DNA from: Margaritispora aquatica
Taxonomy: Eukaryota; Ascomycota; Leotiomycetes; Helotiales; Discinellaceae
NCBI GenBank assembly: GCA_007644065.1
Contig: VJWN01000007.1
Span: 1,302,001 to 1,366,000 of the forward strand
Direction of reading: 5' to 3'
DNA length: 64,000 nucleotides
A program made the translations under genes and the position numbers. The notes under the pieces were generated by a model that ran no database searches, was not told the origin of the DNA, and saw only the letters and a program-made list of their open reading frames with translations. Within the stretch, counting starts at the first letter, position 1. Every line of letters begins with the position of its first letter. Of the stretch, positions 11,732 through 22,516 are shown piece after piece.

Positions 11732-13165
11732 TCAAAACCTGGAAGGACCTCTATCGAGAGGACCCCCACCAGGTCTATGCCTCACTCCCACGCCAGGAGC
11801 ACTCATCCGCCGATCATCACCCATCAACGATTCATGTCTTAAGATTGGCCTCATAGCATCACTCTGTCTCTTAGCAGGACTCCTGCTCCTCTCCCGCTCC
11901 TCTCTTATTTCCTGTGCGGCCATAGCAAATGAATTCCTCGGTGGTCCAGATTGCATGTCATACATGCTCGTGGCCTTTTTCAGAGGTGAATTTGCATGGC
12001 TGAAGACGCCTAAACTGCCGCCATCTCCCATGCTTGGTGATGACACATTTACCACGCTCTGACGGAATTGAGGCTGGCGAAGGGGAGGGCGTGGTGTGAA
12101 GCTCGTGACAGGTGTTGACTCCCGAGAATAGTTGGTTCCGATGAATGATGGTGCCGGAGAGAATGATTGTCTCGAGATACGGGTAGAGTTCTCAGGATCA
12201 ACATGTTTGGCGTAGTTTGGATTTGGGTTTGTTTTGAATCCACGTTTGAGAACCACAGTTGGAGTGTAAGTGTCCACTCCCTCGTCAGGATCAGTCGAGC
12301 TATCCGTATACTGTGTAGCAACGTCCCGAACCAGCGGACTTAATCGAGGATGCACAAATTTTGTGTCATACTCTCGCAAAACCTCTCTCTGGATTATAGC
12401 TGTGTCTTTCTCCTGCTGCGAGAATGAAGACTGAAGTAGGTACAATTGTGAAGATAGAAGAGCTTGTAATATCAAGGTAGTAAAGATCGTAACACTCGGC
12501 CGAGGATCAAGTGGTGCCGTGGGAAGAAAGAGCCAATAAACCAGAACATGCCCAGGACTGAACAGGCAGAAAAGTTGCAGGCAAACTGGCCATGGATCCC
12601 AGACAGAAATCTCCCACACATCTCTGGTAGGGTCAGGATGCGCTCTAGATTCTGCACTTGTGTCGCCGATGATTTTAGTGAGAAATCGTAGGGGCGACGA
12701 AGCTGCTGGCGAGGAATCGACACGCACCCGTTGCGCAGAAGGGGTATTTTGCGCTTTATCAATGGAGCTCTCGAAGAGTCTGTACGGCCTCTTCCGCGAG
12801 AAAGTATACTGTGCATTCGCAGCCGAAATGAGGGATAATAAGTAAACGAAAAACGTTGCCTGTTAAATATGTCAGTAAAGGTCTGCCAGTCTCATGAAGG
12901 CATTCCTTACAATTGCACTCATCCATCCTGTTCCCGAGTAATCATCCCCAAACACATCATCCCCTCCCCCACCTCCAGAAGTCCCAACATTCGCCCTGGC
13001 AATGAGCATGACAAGATGGAATCCAAACGCCATAGGGCCGGCATAGTGCTTTGAATCCCAATCCCTCGTTTCAATCCACTCGGAGAGCCATAGCCAAAAG
13101 TCCCCGGGATTCAAGTAATCCTTAACCCTCTCCACGAGCGGTTTTCTGCGAACTAATCTCGGCAT
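11732..13165 (-). CDS. nur1: Nuclear rim protein 1 (Nur1/Mug154, DUF2418)
   Basis: Two exons (12911-13165, 11732-12859) across a 51-nt phase-0 intron give 460 residues. The N-terminus MPRLVRRKPLVERVKDYLNP followed by GDFWLWLSEWIETRDWD is the signature of the fungal DUF2418 family, whose yeast member Nur1 sits in the inner nuclear membrane and, with a LEM/MSC protein (Heh1/Src1), tethers rDNA repeats and telomeres to the nuclear rim. Hydrophobic segments lie at about residues 42-58, 80-100, 150-175 and 183-205, as in the family. The C-terminal half is a Ser/Pro/Arg-rich disordered tail with phosphorylation-type motifs and SRSPAKRQS. Head-to-head with the V-ATPase F gene, 392 bp apart. Assignment rests on the N-terminal domain. 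Confidence 0.85.
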
Positions 13166-13557
13166 GGCGAAATATTAAGAAGAAGCTGAATGACGACTCC
13201 CTCACATGGTCGAGTTGCAAAATTGAAAGTGCGTTCCGAGGTTGGGGGGGGGGCAAACTCTGCCGGAAGAGTTTGAGTTGTTGGTCCCTTTCTTTGTTTA
13301 CTTACCTCTGCCGACAGGCCAGCAGGCAAGGCTGTTTAAATTTTGGCTTTTGCGATGGGGCGGCTGAGCTGGGCTGAGCTGGCACGCTGATTTCCGTTTG
13401 CGCTTTTTCGAACAGGGGCTGGATAAGCGGGCTGCCGCTTGATCAAATCGCAACCGCAACTGTACCGCCCTCGAGCTCCAGCTTGATTGTAGGTAGTGAT
13501 TAGAGCTGTCCGAAGACGGTATCCCACCACCACCACCACCACCACAATACAATCATA
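13166..13557. promoter_or_regulatory. Divergent promoter nur1 / vma7
   Basis: A 392-bp gap between two divergent start codons, so it must carry both promoters. It contains a G run at 13242-13251, short CTGAGCTGGGCTGAGCTGG duplications at about 13363-13382, and a (CCA/CAC)n run at about 13524-13545 directly before the vma7 ATG. No TATA box on either side, as usual for housekeeping genes. Confidence 0.6.
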
Positions 13558-14091
13558 ATGGCAGCTCCACCCTCTGCCTACAAGGACAGACAATTCCTTG
13601 CCGTCATCGGTGATGAGGTTAGATTATGTCTCTACAGCCATGGAATCATATCTAATCTTTGACCATAGGACTCAGTAACTGGACTACTCTTAGCAGGCAT
13701 TGGCGTATGGTTACACCGAGCAGAGGAATGGAACGAGGATATGGCAGCTGACGGATATCTATCTAGCATGTCACAGCTCCGCCAGATGCGCAGAAGAACT
13801 TCCTAGTTGTCGACAGCAAGACGGACAATGCCGCCATTGAGGAGGCATTTGAGAGGTTTACAAACGAGAGGAAGGACATTGGCATCTTATTGATCAATCA
13901 ACATGTAAGGACCACACTGTTTGCTTATGGGCTATACTTACGATTGTTAGATTGCTGAGCGTATACGCCATCGAGTCGATACCTACACAGCTGCCTTCCC
14001 AGCTCTACTGGAGATTCCCAGCAAGGATCACCCATACGATCCAGAGAAGGATAGTGTTTTGCGAAGAGTGCGAAGACTCTTTGGAGAGTAG
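13558..14091 (+). CDS. vma7: V-type proton ATPase subunit F (Vma7)
   Basis: Four exons (13558-13617, 13669-13704, 13767-13904, 13951-14091) give 124 residues, the expected size for Vma7. Exon 1 encodes [20 protein letters not shown], exon 2 [12 protein letters not shown], exon 3 begins [19 protein letters not shown] and runs to [13 protein letters not shown], and exon 4 begins IAERIRHRV and ends RVRRLFGE. These are the conserved blocks of the subunit ([16 protein letters not shown], the LINQHIAE motif, the [15 protein letters not shown] segment). Subunit F belongs to the rotating central stalk of the V1 sector with subunit D and is needed for vacuolar and Golgi acidification. Because of the small exons no single frame covers it. 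Housekeeping gene; nothing odd apart from the intron density. Confidence 0.95.
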
Positions 14092-14551
14092 GTACCAGGT
14101 TTATTTGGAGCTCTGCGTTTTTGTAATGGGTCTAGCTGTATGTTTGCGAGGTCTAGAACGAAGTAATATTCTTATATGAGATTGCCTAAGAGGATTGTTT
14201 CGCCCAGTTTATGTGAATAGAAGACAAGTAAATCACTAGATGACCACTGCACTCAATCCACTAGATGTTAAATCTTCTCGTCAATATGCAATAGTGATGA
14301 ACTTGAATATGATTGAGTAACTCGCTCCTGTTCTACAATACTGCGTGAGTCCACACGAAGGAACCATTAGAACCCAATGCACTGGTTCCAAAAGCAAACT
14401 ATTGAAACCCATGACAACATGACCCTTTGTAAAACTAATAACTCCTAACCATAGGTATTTGCTGCTGGCAAACAATGCACTCAAAAGTATATGATCTATT
14501 CCAGTGTCCACCTTGGCTCTACTCTTCATGCCATATTATTCGTCATCATAT
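14092..14551. other. Convergent 3' flank
   Basis: AT-rich sequence between the 3' ends of vma7 and the ML-domain gene. No exon seen. Confidence 0.55.
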
Positions 14552-15172
14552 TTAAAATCGGGTGAACACGACAGTTGCGGTCAAACAAGTGATCTTCTTC
14601 TTGTCAACAGTGTAGGCATCGGCAAGAACGGTGTATGTTCCCTAGTACAATATTAGCTTCATCACAGCGTTCATGGTTTGGTATAGACTTACGGGTGGGA
14701 CTTCTTTTGGAATCTCAACATCCTTTGTGATCACAATCTCACCATTCTTAATGGGGCATTCCAGATCAACGTTGGAAACCTGCTCGCAGAGGTCTGCCGT
14801 GGTGCTGACGAGTCTGATGAGGCCCCATTTCACCGTCAAGAGAACATATGCGCCCTGCTCAATGTCTTCCGACAGCGTTCCCTTCGCCTCGATCGTGAGT
14901 GTGCCTCCACTTTTGAGCCATTAGCCTCGGTCCCGTCATCAAACCAGTCAACCAGGAGTAACCTACGGAACGGGTGGGTTTGGGGACAAGTTGACAATGT
15001 CGAGCTTGAGGAGATCGCCAGCATGGTCGGCTGCGCAGTACTCCAGAGGATTGTCACCTGGGACTTCCAAAGGACCACCGATGACTTTCTGGCTGCCACC
15101 AAAGAGCGATAAGCTCTTTGATGCAGCGAGTGTGCTGAGGAGCAAGGTGACGAAGCTGGAGGAGAACTTCAT
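14552..15172 (-). CDS. ML-domain lipid transfer protein (PG/PI-TP, NPC2-like)
   Basis: Three exons (14967-15172, 14693-14909, 14552-14641) give 170 residues. The start MKFSSSFVTLLLSTLAASKS is a clear secretory signal peptide with cleavage around residues 18-20. The mature part has the ML (MD-2-related lipid recognition) pattern: Cys in NPLEYCAADHAGDLLKLDIV, the SPNPPVPGGTLTIEAKGTL strand pair, Cys in TADLCEQV and DLECPI, and the C-terminal GTYTVLADAYTVDKKKITCL. This matches fungal phosphatidylglycerol/phosphatidylinositol transfer proteins and NPC2, which carry sterols or phospholipids in the vacuole/secretory lumen. The intron between exons 1 and 2 ends at an unusual AAAAG acceptor but restores the conserved PPVPGGTL. 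Its closeness to the sterol isomerase gene may be chance. Confidence 0.93.
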
Positions 15173-16077
15173 GTTTGTAGTTTGGGTGATGGTGTTGAGG
15201 AGGAAGGACGATAGAAGTGTAGGTGATCGTGAGATCTAACTTCAGGTTGGTCGGTCTGGATGATTGGAGAAACGAAGGTGGCGGGCACTGGTTAGCGTAG
15301 GCGCGAGGCCCCCCCCCTGCAAAAATGACGTTCCTGGGTCAGAAGGTCAGAAATATGAATCAATACTAGGTACGGGGCATTTCCAGGGCTTCCTGTGATT
15401 TAATTGACTTCATCGTTGGATTCTCCTGTATTATATGAAGAGATATTATAGTAATTGCTTACCTACCTATTATCAATTTACATTTTGTCCATCTACGTAG
15501 GTAATCTGAGAAACATAAGGCACGACTTCATGTTGATCCCTGCAATCAACCACAGAAATCACATGACTCTAAACCTAGCTCTCCCCATGTCAACGACCAA
15601 TCAGTCTTAGCCAGCAATGGCCCCGGAAGTTCAAGCGAGGGGTCAGATATCCTATCTCAACCGTTCTCGCAATCAAGAACTGTTTCCGACGACTCATTTA
15701 TCAACTCCACACCAATTTTCGCTTACTGACCTTTCGAACCCTCTTAGAGGTTCTTCGCTCGCTTTTTCGTGTACAAGAGCATCGTACAACCTGGTGAAGG
15801 GTTGGACTTCTATGCCGAATGTTTGTCCTATGCGTATTTGGCAGGCTCTATGCTCGTTGACCAGAATTTCTCATAGTTCATACATCACGATGCCACGAAG
15901 AAAAGTTAAATTGGGTGTCATTCAAACTATGCAACTGAAGCCAGGTCATCATAGTCTATATCCTTTAATAAACAGTCACTAATTTAATCCTACAGCGTAT
16001 TGTGTCATCGCTACGATTGTTGAGACTTAGACCCCTCTCAATCAATTTATATCCCATATTCCTCCCGGACCTGCTAC
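15173..16077. other. Intergenic with possible coding relic
   Basis: Upstream of the ML gene lie a C9 run (about 15309-15317) and an AT-rich stretch with TACCTACCTA. From about 15490 to 15870 one plus-strand frame shows protein-like open segments without a start codon and broken by two stops; see findings. A 121-codon frame at 15617 starting MAPEVQARG overlaps in another frame and looks spurious. Confidence 0.4.
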
Positions 16078-16926
16078 TTAATTACTCTTCTTCGCGCTCC
16101 CATGCTGGAGTTTACTAGCAACGGAGAATGCTTTCGCAGAAGCCTTGACGCTGCTGTACATGCAGTCTGAGAAGTGATTAGCCTAGCTCGCCGATACGTT
16201 TCCCAGAAGACTTACACATAGGGATGACCAGCCAAATCGCATTCATGAAAACGAAATAGAACCAAAAATAATACGGCTCAGGACGATAGTTCCTCTTCTC
16301 ACTAGCAATATCTTCGAAGAGCGAAGTTGTGTAGTAGAGCAGATTGCCATAAAATTGGCCCATTGACACCAATGCTTGCATGGCATGTCGGTATGGTGAG
16401 TCAAAGGTAATGAGTCCTGCGGTCAAAAGACAGATTGGTCCCCACCCGAGCTGTCCATATCAGAATTATTCAGCTCATAAGTGCTTGAAGGGGGCGTACA
16501 GCAGTGTAGCTTTCCATCACCAGGACGAAAGGATCGGACACCATATATCGACTGTCGGACAAGGCGTACTCCTTCCATAATTGTCCGAAGAAATCTTGCA
16601 TGCTTGCCATCCGAGTATGGTTAAGCATGAAATATCCTTCGAAGAACACATGAATACACCCTGCTACAGATTGTTAGCTGTCAGGCCTGATCGGGATGTA
16701 CATGAAATATTTTACACAGAATGAACCACCACACCAGCGCCTGATCGGATTTCTTCAGAGTTGGATTTATTCTCTTAATGATCACGGAAGCCGTTCCTAG
16801 AATGACTGCCCAACCGGCTCCGAAGGCTGAGATGAGACTCACAACATCCCAGGTATTTGCGTTGAATGTGCCTCCTGAAAGCTCAATGCCTTCGGGGAAA
16901 TATGGATGAGTGGACGATATATTCAT
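16078..16926 (-). CDS. Emopamil-binding protein (EBP) family sterol isomerase
   Basis: Four exons (16716-16926, 16500-16660, 16216-16450, 16078-16166) give 231 residues. The EXPERA/EBP fold of membrane helices is visible, with CIHVFFEGYFMLNH (His74, Glu78), MESYTALGWGP (Glu120) and FMNAIWLVIP (Asn194, Trp197). These correspond to the catalytic His, two Glu and the Asn/Trp pair of mammalian 3-beta-hydroxysteroid delta8-delta7 isomerase, so the protein should be able to shift a sterol B-ring double bond in the ER membrane. Fungi normally use the unrelated ERG2 enzyme for this step, so its role here may be auxiliary or in a special sterol/terpenoid route. I chose the donor after 16716 (phase 1) because it alone restores the EBP motif; the longer frame past it ends at a stop inside the intron. 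Start MNISSTHPYF. Confidence 0.9.
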
Positions 16927-19522
16927 TTTGATGGATATCCACTGACAAACACCAGGAGGCAATAATTGAGAAAGAATTCACAAAGTGCCAGACTCAATTA
17001 TATTGTTTTGAGGCTGACGATGGAGCGCCCTTTCTAATTTCGGTTGTAAACGAAGAACGATGAGGCGGTCGCACATCAACAAAAAAGAGATCCCGTGATT
17101 TCCACCCAGTCACCTCCAAACCTAGAAGTCACCTCAAATATCTGGCAACCATCGCCATATGACAGTCTGAACACAGAATTCTAAAGCTCGAATATCTGAT
17201 GAAGATACCTGGCTCAATAATCCCTAAAGGTCTATGTTATCGCACCAAGGTCTTTACAAAGATAAGGTAATCAATCACACACCGTCGAAATGACTGGTTG
17301 CACTAATGAGCGTTACTTAGTAAACCAAGCTCTTCCACCTATGATTTTATTTCTCTCCAATCTCCAGTCGCATCTCATTTCCAGAAGCCGGTCCAAATTT
17401 CGTGACCTCCAGGCTCGATCGACGCGAGCTGTGTTTCATCACCAAACCTTTTTTCAGTCCAACAACTTATCTATTCATTTGGCGAAAACGACCGAATATT
17501 ATTACGCATGGCTGCTGGGGAACATCCTGCCTGCATCGATACAGTTTGTCCTTGACAATCGAATTGGCCGTGACTTGTGCAAAATGGGTTGCGACCTCGA
17601 GCATATTTTGTTATCGAGAACTAAGAAAGGCAGAGAATATGTACCTATTTTTGATTCGGTCATTTGCAGCTAGTTTGAGAGGCTAGCTACAAAAAGATGA
17701 AAGATATGCTACTATGCAGCAGCTGGCGCGCTGGTGCATGCACCCTGGTCCTTCAAATCAGGCAGACAAGTCCCATCCAAGACACAAAAAGGCACGAAAA
17801 GGCGTGAGAGGTCCCCTCGCAAAACGACTCGGCAGAACGTTGGACTGGACAGGCGTGACAGGGCACTCTGTGGCTCCGATTAGGATTGGGTGGTCACTGC
17901 GATTTTTGTGGTCTCGGATGTCTCTGGTCAGTGTGAGAAAGACTGCGAGGAGAAGGAGACTGGATAACTGGATCACTGGGGAGAGAGACTACCGGGTAGG
18001 AGAGCAAGATGCAAAAAATACGGTCATCAAATCGGCATCCTCACACAATCACGCTAAGAGTTTGGTGATGGATCTATGATTGGTTGAATGGAGGATGGTG
18101 ATGCTGCTTTTATGATGTTGGGATTGGATCTAAGGTAGGTATCTTTCAAAGGGGGCCAATGTCAATGCCCCCCCCATGTCCCCCCCATGTCTACCTTTAC
18201 CTTTCATTATGTCTTGTCCGGAACACTACCGTACTACTGTACTGGACATACGAAGACTGAGTGAGCAATGCTGAGGCAAGGTAGGTAGGTAGGTACGTAC
18301 GTAGGTACGTAGATTAACCTTACTAACTGAGGCAACAAGAAATTATTGTGAAAAGCACAAGAGTGGAAGGTATGGACTTTGGACTTTGGCCTTTCGTCAT
18401 ACTTTTTGCCATGCCATGCTGCCTCCCACAACAATACTTTCCTACTTTCCTACTTTGCAGACTGTCTGCTTACTTCTCTGATCTCATCAGTGTTCATCAC
18501 CCGCTGACACCTCTCACATACAAATTTTCAAGTATTGGATTAACTTACAGCAAGGTCAACCTTCGATAAATAGCAACGACCTTAAACCAGCGTCAGGCGA
18601 TGTCTCGACCATCTGCTATAGCATCTTATCGACTTTCAAAATGGCCTGTCTGCTTAGAACACCAAAAAAGCCCTCATCAAAGCTCCGACCGCCATGGTAT
18701 TGAAATATGTGAATGATAGTAGCAGGTTTTCAGCTGATGTCCAGGGCAGCCAGAGGCACAGGCTTGACAGGCTTGACAAGCTCTACTCTACGGTAACCTG
18801 AAAAGAAAAAAAAGGGGACACGGGAGTCGAATTGACCCTTCTGTACATTCGACGAAACCGGCAGGCATGGGGTTGTTCTAAAAGCAGCGCCATTCTAGTT
18901 CTCTTTCCCTGAGAGGAGGTGGAGGCCACACTGGCACTGGCACTGGCACACTCTCTACACTATCCCCCCCTCTCTCTTCATCTTCACCTGCACTTCACCA
19001 ACTCTCGAACACGCTTCCACCATCCGCAATCGAGCGTCTTCTCACCAGATTAACCCTTCTAATCAAGCGCATCGCGACAACAGCGATCGACTTCTTCACC
19101 TCCTCGTCCTTCTCTTCGAAATCGCCATTGTACTTCTACCTCCTCGCCTGCTTCAGCTTCGAACACTCTCACTCCATTCTTGAGATCATTGTCACCCGCC
19201 CACGAAGTCTACTACCGATTTGTAATACTCAAAATTACACTATCCATCGAGAGTTGTCTGGTAGATCTGCGAGTGTTCATCGTATTTCCGGCATTTTCAT
19301 ACCATCGAGTCCGATTCTCTGGTGAAGAGTGCGAGACAGGAGAATACACGGTCGTTTCCACTGGCTCATGACCATCACTCCACACTATTATCGTTGTCAT
19401 CTTTCTGCGGTAGCCATACGATCGAGTCGCGGCCGTCTTCGACATGCGACTCAGGCCTGAGAATCTGTGAACTCATCTCTGACCTCCAAACATTACAGCC
19501 AACAGGAGGCTTTAGCTAGATT
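16927..19522. other. Divergent intergenic region EBP / set3
   Basis: 2.6 kb without a convincing gene. It contains a TAGG/TACG microsatellite at 18281-18312, short CCCCCCATGTC duplications at about 18168-18191, and from about 18900 a CT-rich leader of set3 with at least two upstream ATGs. A 127-codon frame at 17290-17673 has no recognisable features. Confidence 0.5.
18281..18312 (+). repeat. TAGG/TACG tetranucleotide microsatellite
   Basis: GGTAGGTAGGTAGGTACGTA and continuing in the same pattern; one of many AGGT/TAGG arrays in this window. Confidence 0.85.
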
Positions 19523-22516
19523 ATGACAGAAAGGCATTTCTCGATCACAACGCCCTACGCGACTTCAAATCAAACGGCCTTCACTACTCCCATACTCCCA
19601 TTTTCTCCAAATGATGCGCCATCTGGTCTCAAGTCGACGGTAGAAGAGGATGGCAAGATCGAATGTATCTGCGGATATCCTGACGACGATGGAAACACGA
19701 TCTTGTGCGAGAAATGCGATACCTGGCAACACATCGAATGTTATTACCCAGGACGGATTGATGATGCTTCACGAGACGATTTCGATCACACTTGCGCTGG
19801 GTGCCACCCTCGACCATTGGACAGTAGGGCTGCGAAAGAGCGACAAGATGTCCAAAGAGAAAGCAAAGCCGCCAGTCAAGGAATCGACAAGAAGACCAAA
19901 CGGTTACCTTCTAAAAGCCATAAAAAGAAGCCGAAGCCGACCGATGTACTCGTGAACGGGCATCGCGATGACGGCCATCGAAATGGCAGTCCTCAAGATC
20001 ACCCACCGCCTGCGAAGAAAAATAAAGGTCATCGGTCCCAAGCATCCGTCAGCTCACACCAGAAACGAAGTCCTCCTATTACTACACACAACCATGGACA
20101 CCCTCCGAGTCCAGCTCATACTCCGCCTGATCTTCCCAACAGCATTCAAAAATATTCTGAGTGTTTCCTCTCCCTTTACAACAACGATCCGGATACATTC
20201 TCTAAAGCCAACAATTTTTCAACGGTAGAGGTTTGCCAATTTATGTCCTCCTGGCTGCACGATCCAAAGAGGCTGAAAGAAGACACAAATGTGGAAAATA
20301 AGGACGATATATTTCAGTACCTCACGGTCGATGTTAATGAGCTAAATTGGGTTCCATTGCGGGTCAAAGAGAAGGAAGCCATCATTGATGACGTGCTGGT
20401 GCGGTGGAAATATCTGGTAACACCCTCTCCAATACTCATGGCCACAAACAGAATGGGCGAAAGAATCGGCCAAAGGATAGGCGAATTGAAAGGTGTTGTT
20501 GGCTTTCAGAAGGATTATTGCGAAAACCCCGATAATCGCTGGGTAGAGTGCGCACACCCTCGACCTTTTGTGTTCTTCCTTCCTTCGTTACCATTATTTA
20601 TCGACACCAGGGAAGAAGGTTCAATACTACGGTATGCACGACGAAGTTGTCATCCTAATGCCAGTTTAGAAATATTTATTGCCAATGGCACTATGTATCA
20701 TTTCTGGTTTGTCACAGAGCGAGATCTAGCCGCAAATGAGCAGATCACGATTCCATGGGACTTCGGCTTCCCTTCTGAAGTCAAAGCAAGATACATGAAT
20801 GCGCTTAAGATGGGCAGCGATGATGGGTCCACGTCTAATGGCCCAGATATCACAGAACAAGAATATCAAAGCCTCAGCGACAATTTATTGCTAGTACTTG
20901 CTGACCATGGTGGTTGCGCGTGTGATCTTGGACCTGATTGCTCGTTTGCCCGATTTCATGCAAAATACAGTGGCAGGCCGCAGCCGCAACCGCAACCGAA
21001 TGGGACGAAGGGAAAGAAAGGACGAAAGGTCAAGCAGAGTCATGTATCGCCCACGAGCACAGGGCACGCTACGAACAGCAGAGCTGCTAGTGAAGGCCAA
21101 GATCAGCATGACGAGGACGACAACCACTCAGTGTCTGGATCTGTTCGGAGCAAGCCTCGAAGTCGAGATCTGACTCCCGCGCATGGTATCGGAGAGGTAA
21201 ACGGGATCCCATTGGAACAATCAGATCGTGAGAAGCGAAAGCTAGCCATGGTGGAGGATACATTTAAGAAGATGGAGAAGATGGAACAGCATCCTCAACA
21301 GCCGAGGAAGAAGAAGAGGCCCTCTGATGGCTCAACTACGAACATCACGCTACAGACTGCAACTGCTCCAACGATGTCAAAACCGAGGCAACGATCTGTT
21401 GCGCCTCGTCCATCTGTCTCACATCCATCTCTGTCGAATGGATCTAGAGCTCGTCAGCAAATTGATGGTGGGAAGCCAAGAAGGCAATCTGGATCTCCGT
21501 ACAGTGGCATTTCGCCAACTGGTGCAGAACCCTCACCTAAACCCGATTCCCCTCCTCCATCTGCCCCCTCACTTTCTCGCCATACTTCAGTGGTTCCGAA
21601 GCCGACATACACATCATCTTCAACGCAAACCGATGATGAGAAAAATGCCTGGTATAAGGAGCCTATCCCAAGAACCCAACGGAAGATCATTCCCCTGGCT
21701 ACAAGACTTCTCAGGCAGCGCAAAGCTTGGCACGAAAATCAACTACAACAGAGGAGTGCGGAAGCTGCTGCTACTACTGCTGCTCGTATCATCGAAGATG
21801 CTGTCGTTGCACAAGCTTCACCAACGACATCAATGGATCTAGATATTCCAGCACAGCATGATGTAGAGCAACTAGAATCTCCCAAAGGATTCAGAGATCG
21901 TCATCCCAGTATCTCGTCCTCCCAGTCTGCAGATACATCTATAGACACGGCAATGGTTGACGCACCTTCGATAATAGCGAGTACACCAATCAAGCCTCCA
22001 CCCCCTCGATCAATCCAAACAGTTCCCGGACCCCTCGCGACCATTCCTCGAAGTCAAGATCTTCGCGTGCAGTTACCACCAGCACCGACATTCTCTCCTC
22101 CGACCCTAACTAACAATGTCTCTGGTTCAGGCACACCATCTTCAACGACTGGGTCCGTTGCCCAATCGCCAATAGGGAACGCGCACCTCACAGGCAATTT
22201 TCCGGCACTGGCAATTGGTACTGGCAATCCTAGTCCAGCTAAGGCGACAAAAAAGCTGAGCCTAAGTGACTATAACAAGATGAAGAAGTCGAACTCTTCA
22301 ACAGTCAATAAGCAAGTGTCACCCGTTTCAATGAAACCGACATTGTCCATGATTGAAGAAATGAAAACTTCTGTCGTCCTGGATGGATCTGCTGTTGTTG
22401 ATTCACCAATGCCAGACATCACATCTTTGGATCAACCGGCTTCTGTTCCTTCTCCTTCAGATTCATCGTTAAAGAATAATATCCCTTTAATGGCAAAGCC
22501 AAATGGCTCGTTGTAA
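19523..22516 (+). CDS. set3: PHD and SET domain protein, Set3-type
   Basis: Intronless, 997 residues, with an upstream leader that explains the start at the first ATG of the frame. A PHD finger at about 46-97 has the Cys4-His-Cys3 order (IECICGY, ILCEKCDTWQHIECYY, HTCAGCH). A SET domain follows at about 300-415: ERIGQRIGELKGVVGF, the large insert PRPFVFFLPSLPLFIDTREE, then ILRYARRSCHPNASLEIF in the NHSC position, and ENEQ-type NEQITIPWDFGF. No Cys-rich post-SET is visible. This PHD-SET order with the RRSCxPN sequence is that of yeast Set3 and animal MLL5, which bind H3K4me3 by PHD and scaffold a histone deacetylase complex; the SET domain is thought not to be an active methyltransferase. The C-terminal 500 residues are Ser/Pro-rich and disordered with basic patches (RKKKRPSDG, GKKGRKVKQ). 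Confidence 0.93.
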   Translation: MTERHFSITTPYATSNQTAFTTPILPFSPNDAPSGLKSTVEEDGKIECICGYPDDDGNTILCEKCDTWQHIECYYPGRIDDASRDDFDHTCAGCHPRPLDSRAAKERQDVQRESKAASQGIDKKTKRLPSKSHKKKPKPTDVLVNGHRDDGHRNGSPQDHPPPAKKNKGHRSQASVSSHQKRSPPITTHNHGHPPSPAHTPPDLPNSIQKYSECFLSLYNNDPDTFSKANNFSTVEVCQFMSSWLHDPKRLKEDTNVENKDDIFQYLTVDVNELNWVPLRVKEKEAIIDDVLVRWKYLVTPSPILMATNRMGERIGQRIGELKGVVGFQKDYCENPDNRWVECAHPRPFVFFLPSLPLFIDTREEGSILRYARRSCHPNASLEIFIANGTMYHFWFVTERDLAANEQITIPWDFGFPSEVKARYMNALKMGSDDGSTSNGPDITEQEYQSLSDNLLLVLADHGGCACDLGPDCSFARFHAKYSGRPQPQPQPNGTKGKKGRKVKQSHVSPTSTGHATNSRAASEGQDQHDEDDNHSVSGSVRSKPRSRDLTPAHGIGEVNGIPLEQSDREKRKLAMVEDTFKKMEKMEQHPQQPRKKKRPSDGSTTNITLQTATAPTMSKPRQRSVAPRPSVSHPSLSNGSRARQQIDGGKPRRQSGSPYSGISPTGAEPSPKPDSPPPSAPSLSRHTSVVPKPTYTSSSTQTDDEKNAWYKEPIPRTQRKIIPLATRLLRQRKAWHENQLQQRSAEAAATTAARIIEDAVVAQASPTTSMDLDIPAQHDVEQLESPKGFRDRHPSISSSQSADTSIDTAMVDAPSIIASTPIKPPPPRSIQTVPGPLATIPRSQDLRVQLPPAPTFSPPTLTNNVSGSGTPSSTTGSVAQSPIGNAHLTGNFPALAIGTGNPSPAKATKKLSLSDYNKMKKSNSSTVNKQVSPVSMKPTLSMIEEMKTSVVLDGSAVVDSPMPDITSLDQPASVPSPSDSSLKNNIPLMAKPNGSL

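Noticed and set aside
17290..17673. 127-codon plus-strand frame in the EBP/set3 gap
   Set aside because: No domain, no hydrophobic pattern, an overlapping frame of similar length, and no splice partners; looks like chance.
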